Positions 54,071 through 63,199 of a DNA stretch of 64,000 nucleotides are shown piece by piece (within the stretch, counting starts at the first letter, position 1; every line of letters begins with the position of its first letter). Both the position numbers and the translations under genes were made by a program. The stretch is from Pseudomonas sp. BN411 (GTDB taxonomy: Bacteria; Pseudomonadota; Gammaproteobacteria; Pseudomonadales; Pseudomonadaceae): contig NZ_SSOM01000055.1 in assembly GCF_029871235.1 (NCBI RefSeq), positions 1 through 64,000 of the forward strand, given 5' to 3'. The notes under the pieces were generated by a model, which saw nothing but the letters and a program-made list of their open reading frames with translations, was not told the DNA's origin and did not search any database.

Positions 54071-54222
54071 TGCTTGTGCTCCTAGATGCGGTCTGTGCCG
54101 CCGTGGAGCCATTGTCGGAACGAGGGGCGTAAAGGGACGAGACTCGGGAGGGCCGAGGGGCATCAAGAATGCGTAAAGTTGAACGCCATGCTCGTGAGGG
54201 GAGCCGGCTACGTAGCTAATCC
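54071..54222. other. kdp promoter region
   Basis: No gene. It holds two direct copies of GCGTAAAG (54127-54134 and 54171-54178, 44 bp apart) that are candidates for KdpE binding or promoter elements. Confidence 0.5.
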
Positions 54223-54310
54223 TGTAGGGGCGAATTCATTCGCCAAGCAGCCTTGTAGGGTGGGCTTTAGCCCACGCTGACCTGCGATGGTGGGCTGAAG
54301 CCCACCCTAC
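54223..54310. repeat. Solo REP half and second REP-type pair
   Basis: One unpaired TGTAGGGGCGAATTCATTCGCC (from 54223), then TGTAGGGTGGGCTTTAGCCCA ... TGGGCTGAAGCCCACCCTAC (54254-54310). The latter family recurs at 63143-63199. Confidence 0.85.
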
Positions 54311-54719
54311 GGGATCAGCTTGCGCGCCCATGTCAGCGGCCATCCTCGGGGTGGTCGGCACGACGGCTTGTCGCCGATCCACGACAGGAGCTCGACTGAA
54401 ATAGCCACACCCTTCTCCGGGAAACGACGATGGTGACGTTTCGATCGACCCCGCATAGTTGAACTCCCCCACAGCTTTCGTCCCTTGTGGGGCCAGAGAA
54501 AGTCGAACCGTACGTGCCGGACACACAGGCGTTTCACCGCCCCATTGCCCAGCAAATCCCCATGCCAAACGACTTTCTCGGCTCATCGAAAGTAATCAGG
54601 TCGTCACTCATTCGCTTGGCATTCCTTCGTCAGGCCGAGGCGCCCTGCTGTCTGTGGAATAGCCCTGCGAACAGCTGCTCCGACTGTCCGCTTAGCCCAA
54701 TCCGTGCGAGAGAAAGACC
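54311..54719. other. Gene-free stretch upstream of phaG/rhlA-like gene
   Basis: No coding sequence supported. It includes a CCCCACA...TGTGGGG hairpin (about 54466-54494) and an ACGTACGGTTC-like segment on the minus strand. The promoter for the 54720 gene must lie here, but no clear element is seen. Confidence 0.4.
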
Positions 54720-55643
54720 ATGAAGCCGGAAACCGCCATCGTCGACATTCACAGGAAGTACAAGGTTTATACGGAGCATTACTGCAACCCTGCCGCCAGG
54801 AAGACCATCATTCTGGTCAACGGCGCGTTCTCAACCACGGCATCGTTCGCCCAGACGGTGCGTTACCTGCAGCCGCAGTTCAACGTGGTGCTTTACGACC
54901 AGCCCTACTCCGGCCAGTCGAAACCGCACAACTACCCAGGTCGGCTGATCAGCGAGGAAGAGGAGGCCGACATTCTGCTGGAGCTGATCGAAAGGGTCGC
55001 CGCCGACCATGTGCTGTCCTTCTCCTGGGGTGGCGCGGCTACCCTGCTGGCGCTGGCACAACGGCCGCGCAGGATCGAGAAGGCGGTGCTCGGTTCATTC
55101 GCCGCACGGCTCAATCAGCCCATGCGCGACTACCTGGAATGCGGCCTGAGCATGCTGCAGACCTGCGACCGCATCAAGGTCGGCCGCCTGATCAACAGCA
55201 CCATCGGCAAGCACCTGCCGCCCCTGTTCAAGCGCTTCAATTTCCGCCACATCAGCAGCCTGGCCGAGCACGAATACCGGCAGATGCACGCTCATTTCAA
55301 TGCGGTGCTCAAGCAAAGCTCCGAGCGCTATCTCGCCTGTGCCGCCGCTATCGATATTCCGCTGCTGTTCATCAATGGCGAATGGGACGAGTACACCTCG
55401 GCGGGGGACGCCCGTTTGTTCGCCCGCCATTCCCCTCAGTGCCAGTTCCGCACCATCCGCAACACCGGGCACTTCCTCGATATGGAGCACAAGGAGGCCT
55501 TGCAAGCCACCCGGCAGGCCTCGCTCGGCTTTCTGCAGCCCGATTCCGGCTTGATCAAGCCGGCCAGTGTGCGGCCCCTGAACGGGCTATACCGCTATGC
55601 CAACAGCAACCACGTACTCACCGTGCGGCGCGCTGCCCCCTGA
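54720..55643 (+). CDS. phaG: RhlA/PhaG-family 3-hydroxyacyl-ACP acyltransferase/thioesterase
   Basis: 307 residues. Homologous over its whole length to Pseudomonas PhaG and RhlA as I remember them (NGAFSTTASFAQTVRYLQPQFNVVLYDQPYSG, SFSWGGAATLLAL). Catalytic triad Ser102, Asp223 and His251. PhaG carries an HX4D motif at 177-182. Here it is H177-ISSL-A182, the Asp replaced by Ala as in RhlA, and YLACAAAI also resembles RhlA. The product is therefore either a PHA monomer supplier or an HAA/rhamnolipid-precursor enzyme. It precedes an orphan PHA synthase, favouring the former. Confidence 0.85.
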   Translation: MKPETAIVDIHRKYKVYTEHYCNPAARKTIILVNGAFSTTASFAQTVRYLQPQFNVVLYDQPYSGQSKPHNYPGRLISEEEEADILLELIERVAADHVLSFSWGGAATLLALAQRPRRIEKAVLGSFAARLNQPMRDYLECGLSMLQTCDRIKVGRLINSTIGKHLPPLFKRFNFRHISSLAEHEYRQMHAHFNAVLKQSSERYLACAAAIDIPLLFINGEWDEYTSAGDARLFARHSPQCQFRTIRNTGHFLDMEHKEALQATRQASLGFLQPDSGLIKPASVRPLNGLYRYANSNHVLTVRRAAP

Positions 55644-55768
55644 TCCATTGGCGGAGGTTTGCCGCCAGGGCGATGGCTTCCCCGGCAGATTGATGCACCT
55701 GCGCGGCGCCTTGGTTCAACCCCTTTTCTGTTCGGCTCGCCCGATGGGAGTATGACGGAGTGTGGTCC

Positions 55769-57454
55769 ATGCGAGATAAACCAGCGGCGGGCATCGTGCC
55801 TGAACCCGCGACCATAGTGACAACAGAAGAAAGCGCCACCCCCGACCTGCGCGGCCGAGATGTTCTCTCCACCCTGCGTAACCTGGCGCTGCTGGGCCTC
55901 AAGCAACCGGTGCACAGTACCCGACATGCCCTGGCCCTCGGCGGCCAACTGGGTCGCGTGCTGCTTGGCGATACGCCGCACCAGCACTCTACCCAGGATG
56001 CGCGCTTCCAGGACCCGACGTGGCGGTTCAATCCCCTCTACCGCCGTGGCTTGCAGAGCTATCTGACCTGGCAGAAGCACCTGGACGCCTGGATCAAGGA
56101 GAGCGACCTGGAGGCCGACGACAAGGCCCGGGCTCGTTTCATCGTGACACTGCTCGGTGATGCACTTTCCCCCACCAACGGGCTGCTCAATCCGCTGGCG
56201 CTCAAGGAAATGTTCAACACCGGCGGGCTCAGTTTGATCCACGGCCTGCGTCACCTGACGGGCGACCTGCTGCACAACGGCGGCATGCCCAGCCAGGTCA
56301 GCAAGGCGGCCTTCGAAGTGGGCCGGAACATCGCCACCACGCCCGGAGCCGTGGTATTCCGCAACGAGCTGCTGGAGTTGATCCAGTACAAGCCCATGAG
56401 CGAGAAGCAGTACCTGCAGCCTCTATTGATCGTCCCGCCGCAGATAAACAAGTACTACATCTTCGACCTCAGCCCGGAAAAGAGCTTCGTGCAGTACGCG
56501 CTGAAGAACGGTCTGCAGGTGTTCATGGTCAGCTGGCGCAACCCGGACATACGCCATCGCGAGTGCGGTTTGTCGAACTATGTGGAGGCGGTGAAAGAAG
56601 CACTCGATGCCTGCCGCGCCATCACCGGCAGCAAGGCGGTCAACCTGGCAGGCGCCTGTGCCGGTGGCCTGACCATCGCCGCCCTGCAGGGCCATCTGCA
56701 GGCCAAGCGGCAGCTGCACAAGGTGGCCAGCGCCAGCTATCTGGTAAGCCTGCTGGACAGCCGGGTGGAGAGCCCGGCAGCCCTGTTCGTCACCGAGGAG
56801 ACCCTGGAGGCAGCCAAACTCCGCTCCTATCGCAATGGCGTGCTGGACGGCCGCGACCTGGCCAAGGTGTTCGCCTGGATGCGCGCCAACGACCTGGTCT
56901 GGACCTACTGGGTCAACAACTACCTGCTCGGCAGGCAGCCACCGGCCTTCGATATCCTCTACTGGAACAGTGACAACACCCGTTTGCCGGCAGCACTTCA
57001 CGGCGACTTTCTCGACCTCTTCAAGCACAACCCGCTGATCCGCAGCGGCGGCCTGGAGATCTGCGGCACACCGATCGACTTGCGCAAGGTCACGGTGGAC
57101 AGCTTCAGCGTCGCCGGCACCAACGACCACATCACCCCCTGGGACACGGTCTACCGCTCGACCCTGCTGCTCGGTGGCAAGCGACGCTTCCTGTTGTCCA
57201 ACAGCGGACATATCCAGAGCATCCTCAACCCGCCTGGCAACCCCAAGGCCAACTACCTGGAGAACAGCAAACTGTCGTCCGACCCGCGCGCCTGGTATTT
57301 CGACGCGCAGCAGCAGATCGGAAGCTGGTGGCCGACGTGGCTGGACTGGATTCAGGCGCGCTCCGGTGAGCAACGCAAGACCTTGAAGGCCCTGGGCAAT
57401 CAGGACCATCCACCCATGGAGGCCGCGCCGGGCACCTACGTGCATTCAAGTTGA
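55769..57454 (+). CDS. phaC: Class II (medium-chain-length) PHA synthase
   Basis: 561 residues from ATG at 55769 (GGAG 8 nt upstream); GTG at 55760 is possible. Class II length. Lipase-like box GACAGG with Cys297, catalytic Asp453 in AGTNDHITPW and His481 in SNSGHIQSILNPPGNPKA. It polymerises 3-hydroxyacyl-CoA on granules. It stands apart from a phaC1-phaZ-phaC2 cluster: no depolymerase, phaD or phasin is next to it. Only the PhaG/RhlA-like gene is adjacent, 125 bp upstream. Confidence 0.95.
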   Translation: MRDKPAAGIVPEPATIVTTEESATPDLRGRDVLSTLRNLALLGLKQPVHSTRHALALGGQLGRVLLGDTPHQHSTQDARFQDPTWRFNPLYRRGLQSYLTWQKHLDAWIKESDLEADDKARARFIVTLLGDALSPTNGLLNPLALKEMFNTGGLSLIHGLRHLTGDLLHNGGMPSQVSKAAFEVGRNIATTPGAVVFRNELLELIQYKPMSEKQYLQPLLIVPPQINKYYIFDLSPEKSFVQYALKNGLQVFMVSWRNPDIRHRECGLSNYVEAVKEALDACRAITGSKAVNLAGACAGGLTIAALQGHLQAKRQLHKVASASYLVSLLDSRVESPAALFVTEETLEAAKLRSYRNGVLDGRDLAKVFAWMRANDLVWTYWVNNYLLGRQPPAFDILYWNSDNTRLPAALHGDFLDLFKHNPLIRSGGLEICGTPIDLRKVTVDSFSVAGTNDHITPWDTVYRSTLLLGGKRRFLLSNSGHIQSILNPPGNPKANYLENSKLSSDPRAWYFDAQQQIGSWWPTWLDWIQARSGEQRKTLKALGNQDHPPMEAAPGTYVHSS

Positions 57455-57624
57455 GCGGCGACGCGCTGGCAGGGATTCCTGCGTGTTTGGTCAGGGAGCC
57501 CACGGGGCAACGCAGGTTCGCCATTAGGTCATGATGAGCTGTGCGCACCGATTCCGGGATCGGCTTCATCCTGCTATCCCGGATGGGTTTCCCGCACGGG
57601 TGTAGTTCCTCCCCAGCGGCAAGC

Positions 57625-58710
57625 TCAGGATGGTCGGTTTTCCTGGTCCTTGACCTCAGGCGGAACCACCAGCTGCGGCTGAGCGTGGCCGATCCAGTCG
57701 GAGATCAGGCTGTAGGCCACCGCCAGCAGGGTCGGGCCGAGGAACAGGCCCATGAAGCCGAAGGCGAGGATGCCGCCGAACACGCCCAGCAGCACGACTA
57801 CCAGCGGCAGGTTGCCGCCGCGGCTGATGAGGTAGGGCTTGAGCACGTTGTCCACGCCGCTGATGACGAACATGCCCCAGATGCCGAGGAACACCGCGTA
57901 GCCGTAGTCACCGTGCCAGGCCAGCCAGGCCGTTGCGGGCACCCAGACCAGCGGCGGCCCCATGGGGATCAGGCTGAGGGCGAAGGTGACGATGCCTAGC
58001 ACCAGGGCGCCGGGCACACCAGCGATCCAGAAGCCGATGAGGCCGAGCAGACCTTGTGCGGCAGCGGTGCCGATCACGCCGTTGACCACCCGTTGCACGG
58101 TGCCGGCCACCAGCCCCAGGTAATGCTCGGCGCGGTCGCCGATCAGGCGCTCCAGCGCCTTTTCAACGAACAGTGCCATGCGTGGACCATCGCGATAGAA
58201 GAAGAACACCAGCACCAGGCTGAGCACCAACTCGACCATCCCGCCGCCGATCTGCGCGGTACGCGCCAATACCCAATTGCCGGCCTGCCCCATGTAGGGC
58301 TTGAGGCTGGCGAAGAAGGCTGCACCCTGGGCGTCGATGGAATGCCAGGCACGCACCAGTCGCTCACCCAGCAACGGTATCTGATGCAGCCACTCCGGCG
58401 GTGGCGGCAGGCCCTCCATCTGGACGTTCTTCGCCAGCTCGGTGGCGTCGCGTACATGCTCAGCCAGGTTGCCCAGCAGCCACGCCAGCGGCAACGCCAC
58501 CAGCAGCATCCAGCCTGCGGTGAGCAGAGCGGCGGCAGCAGATTCGCGTCCTTTCAGCGCACTGCTGAGCAGACGCATCAGCGGCCAACTGGCAAACGCC
58601 AGCACCGCGGCCCAGAACAGCGCCGAGACGAAGGGCGCAAGCACCCAGAGGCTGGCACCGAGCAAGGCGAGCAGGAGGATCTGCACCAGTAGTCGGTCGT
58701 TGTTGAGCAT
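57625..58710 (-). CDS. AI-2E/PerM-family transporter
   Basis: 361 residues with about eight membrane helices. The family signature is seen in VSALFWAAVLAFASWPLMRL, FFYRDGPRMALFVEKALERL, and the C-terminal NVLKPYLISRGGNLPLVVVLLGVFGGILAFGFMGLFLGPTLLA. Members export AI-2 or other solutes or act as ion channels. The acidic C-terminal KDQENRPS is usual. Substrate unknown. Confidence 0.92.
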   Translation of the reverse strand: MLNNDRLLVQILLLALLGASLWVLAPFVSALFWAAVLAFASWPLMRLLSSALKGRESAAAALLTAGWMLLVALPLAWLLGNLAEHVRDATELAKNVQMEGLPPPPEWLHQIPLLGERLVRAWHSIDAQGAAFFASLKPYMGQAGNWVLARTAQIGGGMVELVLSLVLVFFFYRDGPRMALFVEKALERLIGDRAEHYLGLVAGTVQRVVNGVIGTAAAQGLLGLIGFWIAGVPGALVLGIVTFALSLIPMGPPLVWVPATAWLAWHGDYGYAVFLGIWGMFVISGVDNVLKPYLISRGGNLPLVVVLLGVFGGILAFGFMGLFLGPTLLAVAYSLISDWIGHAQPQLVVPPEVKDQENRPS

Positions 58711-58809
58711 CCCAGGGTCACTCCGGCGATCAGAAAGAAAGGGCCGTACCTGCCATCACGCGATGTGCGCGTGGCAGTCACAAGCATAGAGACTGCTGTC
58801 GAGGGTTTC

Positions 58810-59613
58810 TCAGCGCAGCAGGTTCAGGTGCAGGCCGGGCTCCCTGCCCTCGCCCAGTTCCAGTCGTGCAGCGCGCACACCCTGCCCCACCAGCGCTTCG
58901 CGCCAGGCTTCGGCACCCGCTCCGGCCAGGCTGATGCGCAGGGTGCTGTCGAGGTTCAGGCAGCGTCCCAGCAGGGTCGCCCAGGCCTCTGAAGGCTGGT
59001 CGGGCAGGCGCGCCAGGTGCAACTCGCCGCTGCTCTTGAGTTCACGCATCAGGGTGTCGGGGGTGGGCAGCAGTTCGCCCAGGGGCGCATTGGCATCGAG
59101 CTGCTCGGCGTGCAGGTAGGCCCTGCGGTTGCCGCGGGTGATGCTGTAGAGGGCCAGGAGGCTGTCCTGACGGGGTTCGGCCAGGCGCAGCAGGAGGTAG
59201 GCCTGCTGTTCGTCCGGGCCAAACAGCTTGGAGTTGCCGAAGACGGCATTGGCCCAGAGGTTGCTGGAGCCGCAGTCGCGCCCCTGGCACCAATAGAGCA
59301 GCTCGGCGCCGCTTTCCAGCAGGTCCTTGCGGGCGCGGTCGAAGGCTTCATTCGAGCTGTGGTCGGTGGGCAGGCGGTAGGTCACCGAGGTCTGCCGGCC
59401 TTCGGCGTCGACCTTGCGCTCCATGCGCAGTTGGTTGCTGATGCGGCGGATGGCGCTCTGCGGGTAGACCCGTTCCTGGTCCGGGCTCTCGCGGAAATCA
59501 GTGATCTCCGCATGGGGGAAGCGCGGCAGCGCCGCCAGGTCGTGGCTGTCAGGCAGGTCGGATGCCTGGGCGGATGCTGCCAGCAGCAGGCCGGCAAGAA
59601 GGGTGAGGCGCAT
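58810..59613 (-). CDS. Exported DUF4892-like protein
   Basis: 267 residues from the second ATG (59613), 6 nt from an AAGG SD; ATG 59619 abuts it. Signal peptide (MRLTLLAGLLLAASAQA). It contains LYWCQGRDCGSSNLWANAVFGNSKLFGPDEQQAYLLLR, characteristic of DUF4892 as I recall it, with two Cys residues likely disulfide-bonded. Role unknown; envelope localisation expected. Confidence 0.75.
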   Translation of the reverse strand: MRLTLLAGLLLAASAQASDLPDSHDLAALPRFPHAEITDFRESPDQERVYPQSAIRRISNQLRMERKVDAEGRQTSVTYRLPTDHSSNEAFDRARKDLLESGAELLYWCQGRDCGSSNLWANAVFGNSKLFGPDEQQAYLLLRLAEPRQDSLLALYSITRGNRRAYLHAEQLDANAPLGELLPTPDTLMRELKSSGELHLARLPDQPSEAWATLLGRCLNLDSTLRISLAGAGAEAWREALVGQGVRAARLELGEGREPGLHLNLLR

Positions 59614-59780
59614 GCGCATCCTTAACGATATGTCCTGGAGTGAGCAGTCTGGACCAGCTTTCCGGTCTTTTCCTGCCGCTCCCCACCGAAGGCGCCCCCT
59701 GCGCAACGGCGTCGAACAGGTCGACCATCCTGCTGTTCCCTGACCAAAAGCCGCCAGCCTTCCCGGTTGGCGGGTGCAAG

Positions 59781-60644
59781 TCAAGGAACGGCGAAGAAGG
59801 GATTGAAACAGTCTGCTACGGCCTGGGCACCGGCCTCGTCGTCCAGGTGCAGGTGATGTTTGCCGGGCAGGCGGCGCACGTCTATCGCCAGCCCTTCCAC
59901 CAGCCCGGCGAACCTGGGCTCGGTGTGCAGCAGGCCCTGCTCGGCCAAGACCAGCATGGCCGGGCACTTCACGGCCTGGGCAAAAGCCAGGGCATGGGCG
60001 CGGGTGAGGCGCAGTGGTGACGGCAGCGTCAGGCGGCTGTCAGTGCGCCAGGTGTAGCCGCCGGACACCGGCATCAGGCCACGTTCGGCGAGCAGTTCGG
60101 CAGCCTCGCGGCTGACCCCACCAGTGCCATGCATTCGCGCCTCGACGGCACGATCGATGGCCGCGTAGACCGGTTTGCGCTTGCCGGCCAGGGCGAGCTG
60201 CGCGCGCAGCGCCTCGCCCAGCTTGGCCGGGGCCTGCTCAGCTTCGCCGGTGTAGGGCATCAGGCCGTCGATCAGGGCCAGGCGCTCGACCCGCTCCGGC
60301 ATGGCACCGGCCAGCATCACCGAGACGATGGCGCCCATGGAGTGGCCAAGCAGGGAGAAACGGTCCCAACCCAATTGTTCGGCCACCAGCAGTACATCGG
60401 CGGCGTAGTCCCACAGCAGGTAACTGGCGCCCGGCGCGCGGTGGGCGGACAACCCGTGACCGGCGAAGTCCAGGGCGACGATGCGCAGCCCCGGCAGGCG
60501 CGGTGCCAGACGGGAGAAGCTGTTGGCGTTGTCCAGCCAGCCGTGCAGGGCGATCACCGGCTGGCCGTCTTCGGGGCCGTAGAGGTGCGCGGCCAGTTCG
60601 ATATGAGGCAGGTTGAGGCGGATTTCCTGGACCTGGGCAGTCAT
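59781..60644 (-). CDS. Alpha/beta hydrolase
   Basis: 287 residues. HGWLDNANSFSRLAP for the oxyanion loop, LDFAGHGLSAHR, nucleophile in LLGHSMGAIVSV, and His in LPGKHHLHLDDEAG. No signal peptide. Its start overlaps the stop of the upstream alpha/beta hydrolase gene by 4 bp, so the two are coupled. Substrate unknown. Confidence 0.9.
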   Translation of the reverse strand: MTAQVQEIRLNLPHIELAAHLYGPEDGQPVIALHGWLDNANSFSRLAPRLPGLRIVALDFAGHGLSAHRAPGASYLLWDYAADVLLVAEQLGWDRFSLLGHSMGAIVSVMLAGAMPERVERLALIDGLMPYTGEAEQAPAKLGEALRAQLALAGKRKPVYAAIDRAVEARMHGTGGVSREAAELLAERGLMPVSGGYTWRTDSRLTLPSPLRLTRAHALAFAQAVKCPAMLVLAEQGLLHTEPRFAGLVEGLAIDVRRLPGKHHLHLDDEAGAQAVADCFNPFFAVP

Positions 60645-61447
60645 GCACTGGCCTCCTGGTGGCGGCCGTCCCAGCGGCCAAATACGGATTTGAGCAATTC
60701 GGCGGTTTCCTGCGGGCGTTCCAGAGGGAACATGTGCCCGCCGGGCAATGACAGGTACTCCCCTTGCGGCACCCGCTTCACCAGCCGCGCATGGTGCGGC
60801 AGCACCACCCTGCTGTGGCGCCCACGCACCAGTGCCAGGGGCACCTTGAGTTGCTGCGGCTTGCCCGGAATGCGATGGGGCACGCTGCGGTAGATGCTGA
60901 TTTCAGTGGCGGCGTCGAACTTCAGCCGCAGGGATTCGCCCTGACGCGCCAGGCCGTGCCGGACGTACGCGTCCAGGCACTCGGGGTCGAAGCGGCGGAA
61001 CAGGGTCTTGCCGGCGAAATAGTCGCGGGCCTCGCTGAAATCGCCGAACTCTTCGCGTCGGCCGAGGGTGCGGCCAGCGGGAGTGATGCGGTCGATGAAG
61101 CCGAAGCGCTTGGCGGCGCGGATGACGATGCGGTCGGCCAGGGTCAGCACAGGCGAGTCCAGCATCACCACGCCGCGATAGAGGTCGGGGCGGCGCAATG
61201 CGGCGTGGTAATGCAGCACGCCGCCGAGGGAGTGTCCCAGCCCCCACACCGGCTCACCGCGTTCTTGCAGGTGGTGGATGAGTTCGTCCACCAGGTTTTC
61301 CCAGTTGTCGTTCACCGGGAAGCGCGGGTCGTGGCCATGCTGCTCCAGGTGCTCGACGCGGAAGTCCGGCGCCAGGGCGGAGAACAACTTGCCGTAGGTG
61401 CCCGAAGGGAATCCGTTGGCATGGGCGAAGAAGATGGTGTGCGACAT
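60641..61447 (-). CDS. Alpha/beta hydrolase
   Basis: 268 residues from ATG at 61447. The family reading FFAHANGFPSGTYGKLFSAL, QHGHDPRFPVNDNWENLVDEL, nucleophile GLGHSLGGVLHYHAA and His in PGGHMFPLERPQ is typical of a Pseudomonas/Burkholderia group of cytosolic hydrolases. It overlaps the second hydrolase gene by 4 bp. Substrate unknown. Confidence 0.9.
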   Translation of the reverse strand: MSHTIFFAHANGFPSGTYGKLFSALAPDFRVEHLEQHGHDPRFPVNDNWENLVDELIHHLQERGEPVWGLGHSLGGVLHYHAALRRPDLYRGVVMLDSPVLTLADRIVIRAAKRFGFIDRITPAGRTLGRREEFGDFSEARDYFAGKTLFRRFDPECLDAYVRHGLARQGESLRLKFDAATEISIYRSVPHRIPGKPQQLKVPLALVRGRHSRVVLPHHARLVKRVPQGEYLSLPGGHMFPLERPQETAELLKSVFGRWDGRHQEASA

Positions 61448-61532
61448 GGCGTCCAGCTCGTCGGGGAATGCCGGAGATTCTCCGGCAGCCCCGCAAGCAC
61501 GGCAATGACTGTAACCGCCAGTGATGATGGCG

Positions 61533-62183
61533 CTATTGCCAAAAGCCCGGTGCCAGCAGCCGCCCCACCAGCCCCAGAGCCACCAGCAGGAACACCAGTC
61601 CGCACGCCAGGTCGATGGCCGGGGCCGCACGCAGCAGGCGCTGCTGGTTGCTGGCACGGGTGAGCACCAGTCCCAGCAGGCTGAACCAGGCCAGGCCCAT
61701 GCCGAAGAGGATCGCGGCGGCACCGAACTTGCCGGCAGCGGACATATCCGCCGGGATCAGTCCTGTCAGCAGCGCGAGGAAGAACACCAGCGCCTTCGGG
61801 TTGAACAGGTTGGTGGCCAGGCCGCGCAACCAGGGCCCCAGGCTGGAAGACGGCAGCTCACCACTCAGGGCTCCACCTTGGCCCCGTCCACGCCGGAACC
61901 AGCTGCGCACGGCACCGACGCCGAGCCAGCCGAGGTAGCTCGCTCCCAGCAGTTGCAACAGGTCGAAGAGAATGGGCGAACGGCTGACCAGCAAGGCCAC
62001 CCCCGTCAGCACCAGGGTGCCGTGGATGAGGATGCCGCAGGCGAGGCCCAGGGCACTGAGCAAGCCGGCGCGGCGCCCCTGGTGTACGGCGGTGCGGACC
62101 ACCAGTGCCACGTCGGGGCCGGGGCTGACCAGGGCGATGGCGAACACGGCCGCCAACGACAGCAAGACGGAAGTCTCCTGCAT
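61533..62183 (-). CDS. LysE/RhtB-family amino-acid exporter
   Basis: 216 residues with six membrane helices. The N-terminal signature VSPGPDVALVVRTAVHQGRRAGLLSALGLACG is typical of RhtB/LysE. It exports amino acids or related compounds (e.g. homoserine, threonine) with the proton gradient. An AraC gene lies 44 bp upstream on the same strand and may control it. Confidence 0.93.
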   Translation of the reverse strand: MQETSVLLSLAAVFAIALVSPGPDVALVVRTAVHQGRRAGLLSALGLACGILIHGTLVLTGVALLVSRSPILFDLLQLLGASYLGWLGVGAVRSWFRRGRGQGGALSGELPSSSLGPWLRGLATNLFNPKALVFFLALLTGLIPADMSAAGKFGAAAILFGMGLAWFSLLGLVLTRASNQQRLLRAAPAIDLACGLVFLLVALGLVGRLLAPGFWQ

Positions 62184-62227
62184 GGAAGTTCTCCAGGATG
62201 TAGGGGGAGTTCAGCGGTCTGGGCGGG

Positions 62228-63031
62228 TCAGCGGCTGCGCAGCTTCGCCGGCGGCAGGCCGTAGGTACGACGGAACAGTCGCGAGAAATGCGCCTGGTCG
62301 TAGAAGCCCAGGTCCAAGGCCACTTCACTCAGGTTCTCGCCGCGCAGCACCCGTGGCAGGGCACGTTCCAGGCGCAACTGGGTCAGCCACTGGTGGGGTG
62401 GCAGCCCGCACTGGCGATTGAAGCGCCGCAACGCCTGCCAGGGACTGAGGCCGCAGAACGCAGCCAGTTCCTCCAGGGAGGGTGGCGAGTCCAGCCGCGA
62501 TTCGAGCCACTCCCGCAGCCGCGCCCAGGTACGCCCGTCGAAACCCTGCTCCGGCTCCCGGACTCGCAAGGTGGAGCCCTGCCCCAGCAGGTTGGCCAGG
62601 GCCGGCCACAGCAGGCTCTCCTGCTCCAGCCGCGAGCCCTCGATCAGCGCGCCGTGCAGGCCCTGCAGCTGGCTGCGCAGCCCAGCGTCGCGAAGGATGC
62701 TGGTGGTCAGGCGCGGCGCACCCTGGCGGTCGTCGCTGAGGGTGCGGCTGGCTTCGTCCAGCCAATGCGGATCAAAGGCCAGCACGCGGATCTGGTAACC
62801 CTGGCCATCGACGCCAGCGCCATCGTGGATCTGCTCCGGCGCCATCAACAGCACATCCCCGGTGTCTGCCTGGTGGCTTTCACCCTGGTGCAGATAACGC
62901 TGCCGGCCACGCACAACCAACCCCAGGTGGTACTCCAGGTGGAAGTGTCGGGGGAAGCTGAAGCGCTGGTGCTGGGCGTCGATCAGGCGAACGCCGGGCA
63001 GGCAGCTGGGGATGTGATGAGTCTGGTCCAT
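62228..63031 (-). CDS. AraC-family regulator
   Basis: 267 residues from ATG at 63031. N-terminal cupin sensing domain (FPRHFHLEYHLGLVVRGRQRYLHQGESHQADTGDVLLMAPEQIHDG), C-terminal HTH pair (LEELAAFCGLSPWQALRRFNRQCGLPPHQWL and LSEVALDLGFYDQAHFSRLFRRTYGLPPAKLR). Transcribed toward the LysE gene, a common regulator-exporter pairing. The longer upstream frame runs through the REP and is rejected. Confidence 0.93.
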   Translation of the reverse strand: MDQTHHIPSCLPGVRLIDAQHQRFSFPRHFHLEYHLGLVVRGRQRYLHQGESHQADTGDVLLMAPEQIHDGAGVDGQGYQIRVLAFDPHWLDEASRTLSDDRQGAPRLTTSILRDAGLRSQLQGLHGALIEGSRLEQESLLWPALANLLGQGSTLRVREPEQGFDGRTWARLREWLESRLDSPPSLEELAAFCGLSPWQALRRFNRQCGLPPHQWLTQLRLERALPRVLRGENLSEVALDLGFYDQAHFSRLFRRTYGLPPAKLRSR

Positions 63032-63142
63032 GGGCGCCACTTTACTCCCGGGTAGCGCCGGGTTCTTGGACAAAATTGCAGGGTTGGCTGATGGGTATCG
63101 CTTCGCTCCACCCATCCTACGGGTGTGTACGGACGACTTCCT

Positions 63143-63199
63143 TGTAGGGTGGGCTTCAGCCCACGCTGACCTCCGATGGTGGGCTGAAGCCCACCCTAC
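63143..63199. repeat. REP-like inverted pair
   Basis: TGTAGGGTGGGCTTCAGCCCA ... TGGGCTGAAGCCCACCCTAC between the thioesterase and AraC genes, same family as 54254-54310. Confidence 0.88.

Noticed and set aside
54307-54586. Minus-strand ORFs after kdpF resembling an intron or IS remnant
   Set aside because: Short, repeat-overlapping frames with no conserved protein domain; kept only as a low-interest finding.
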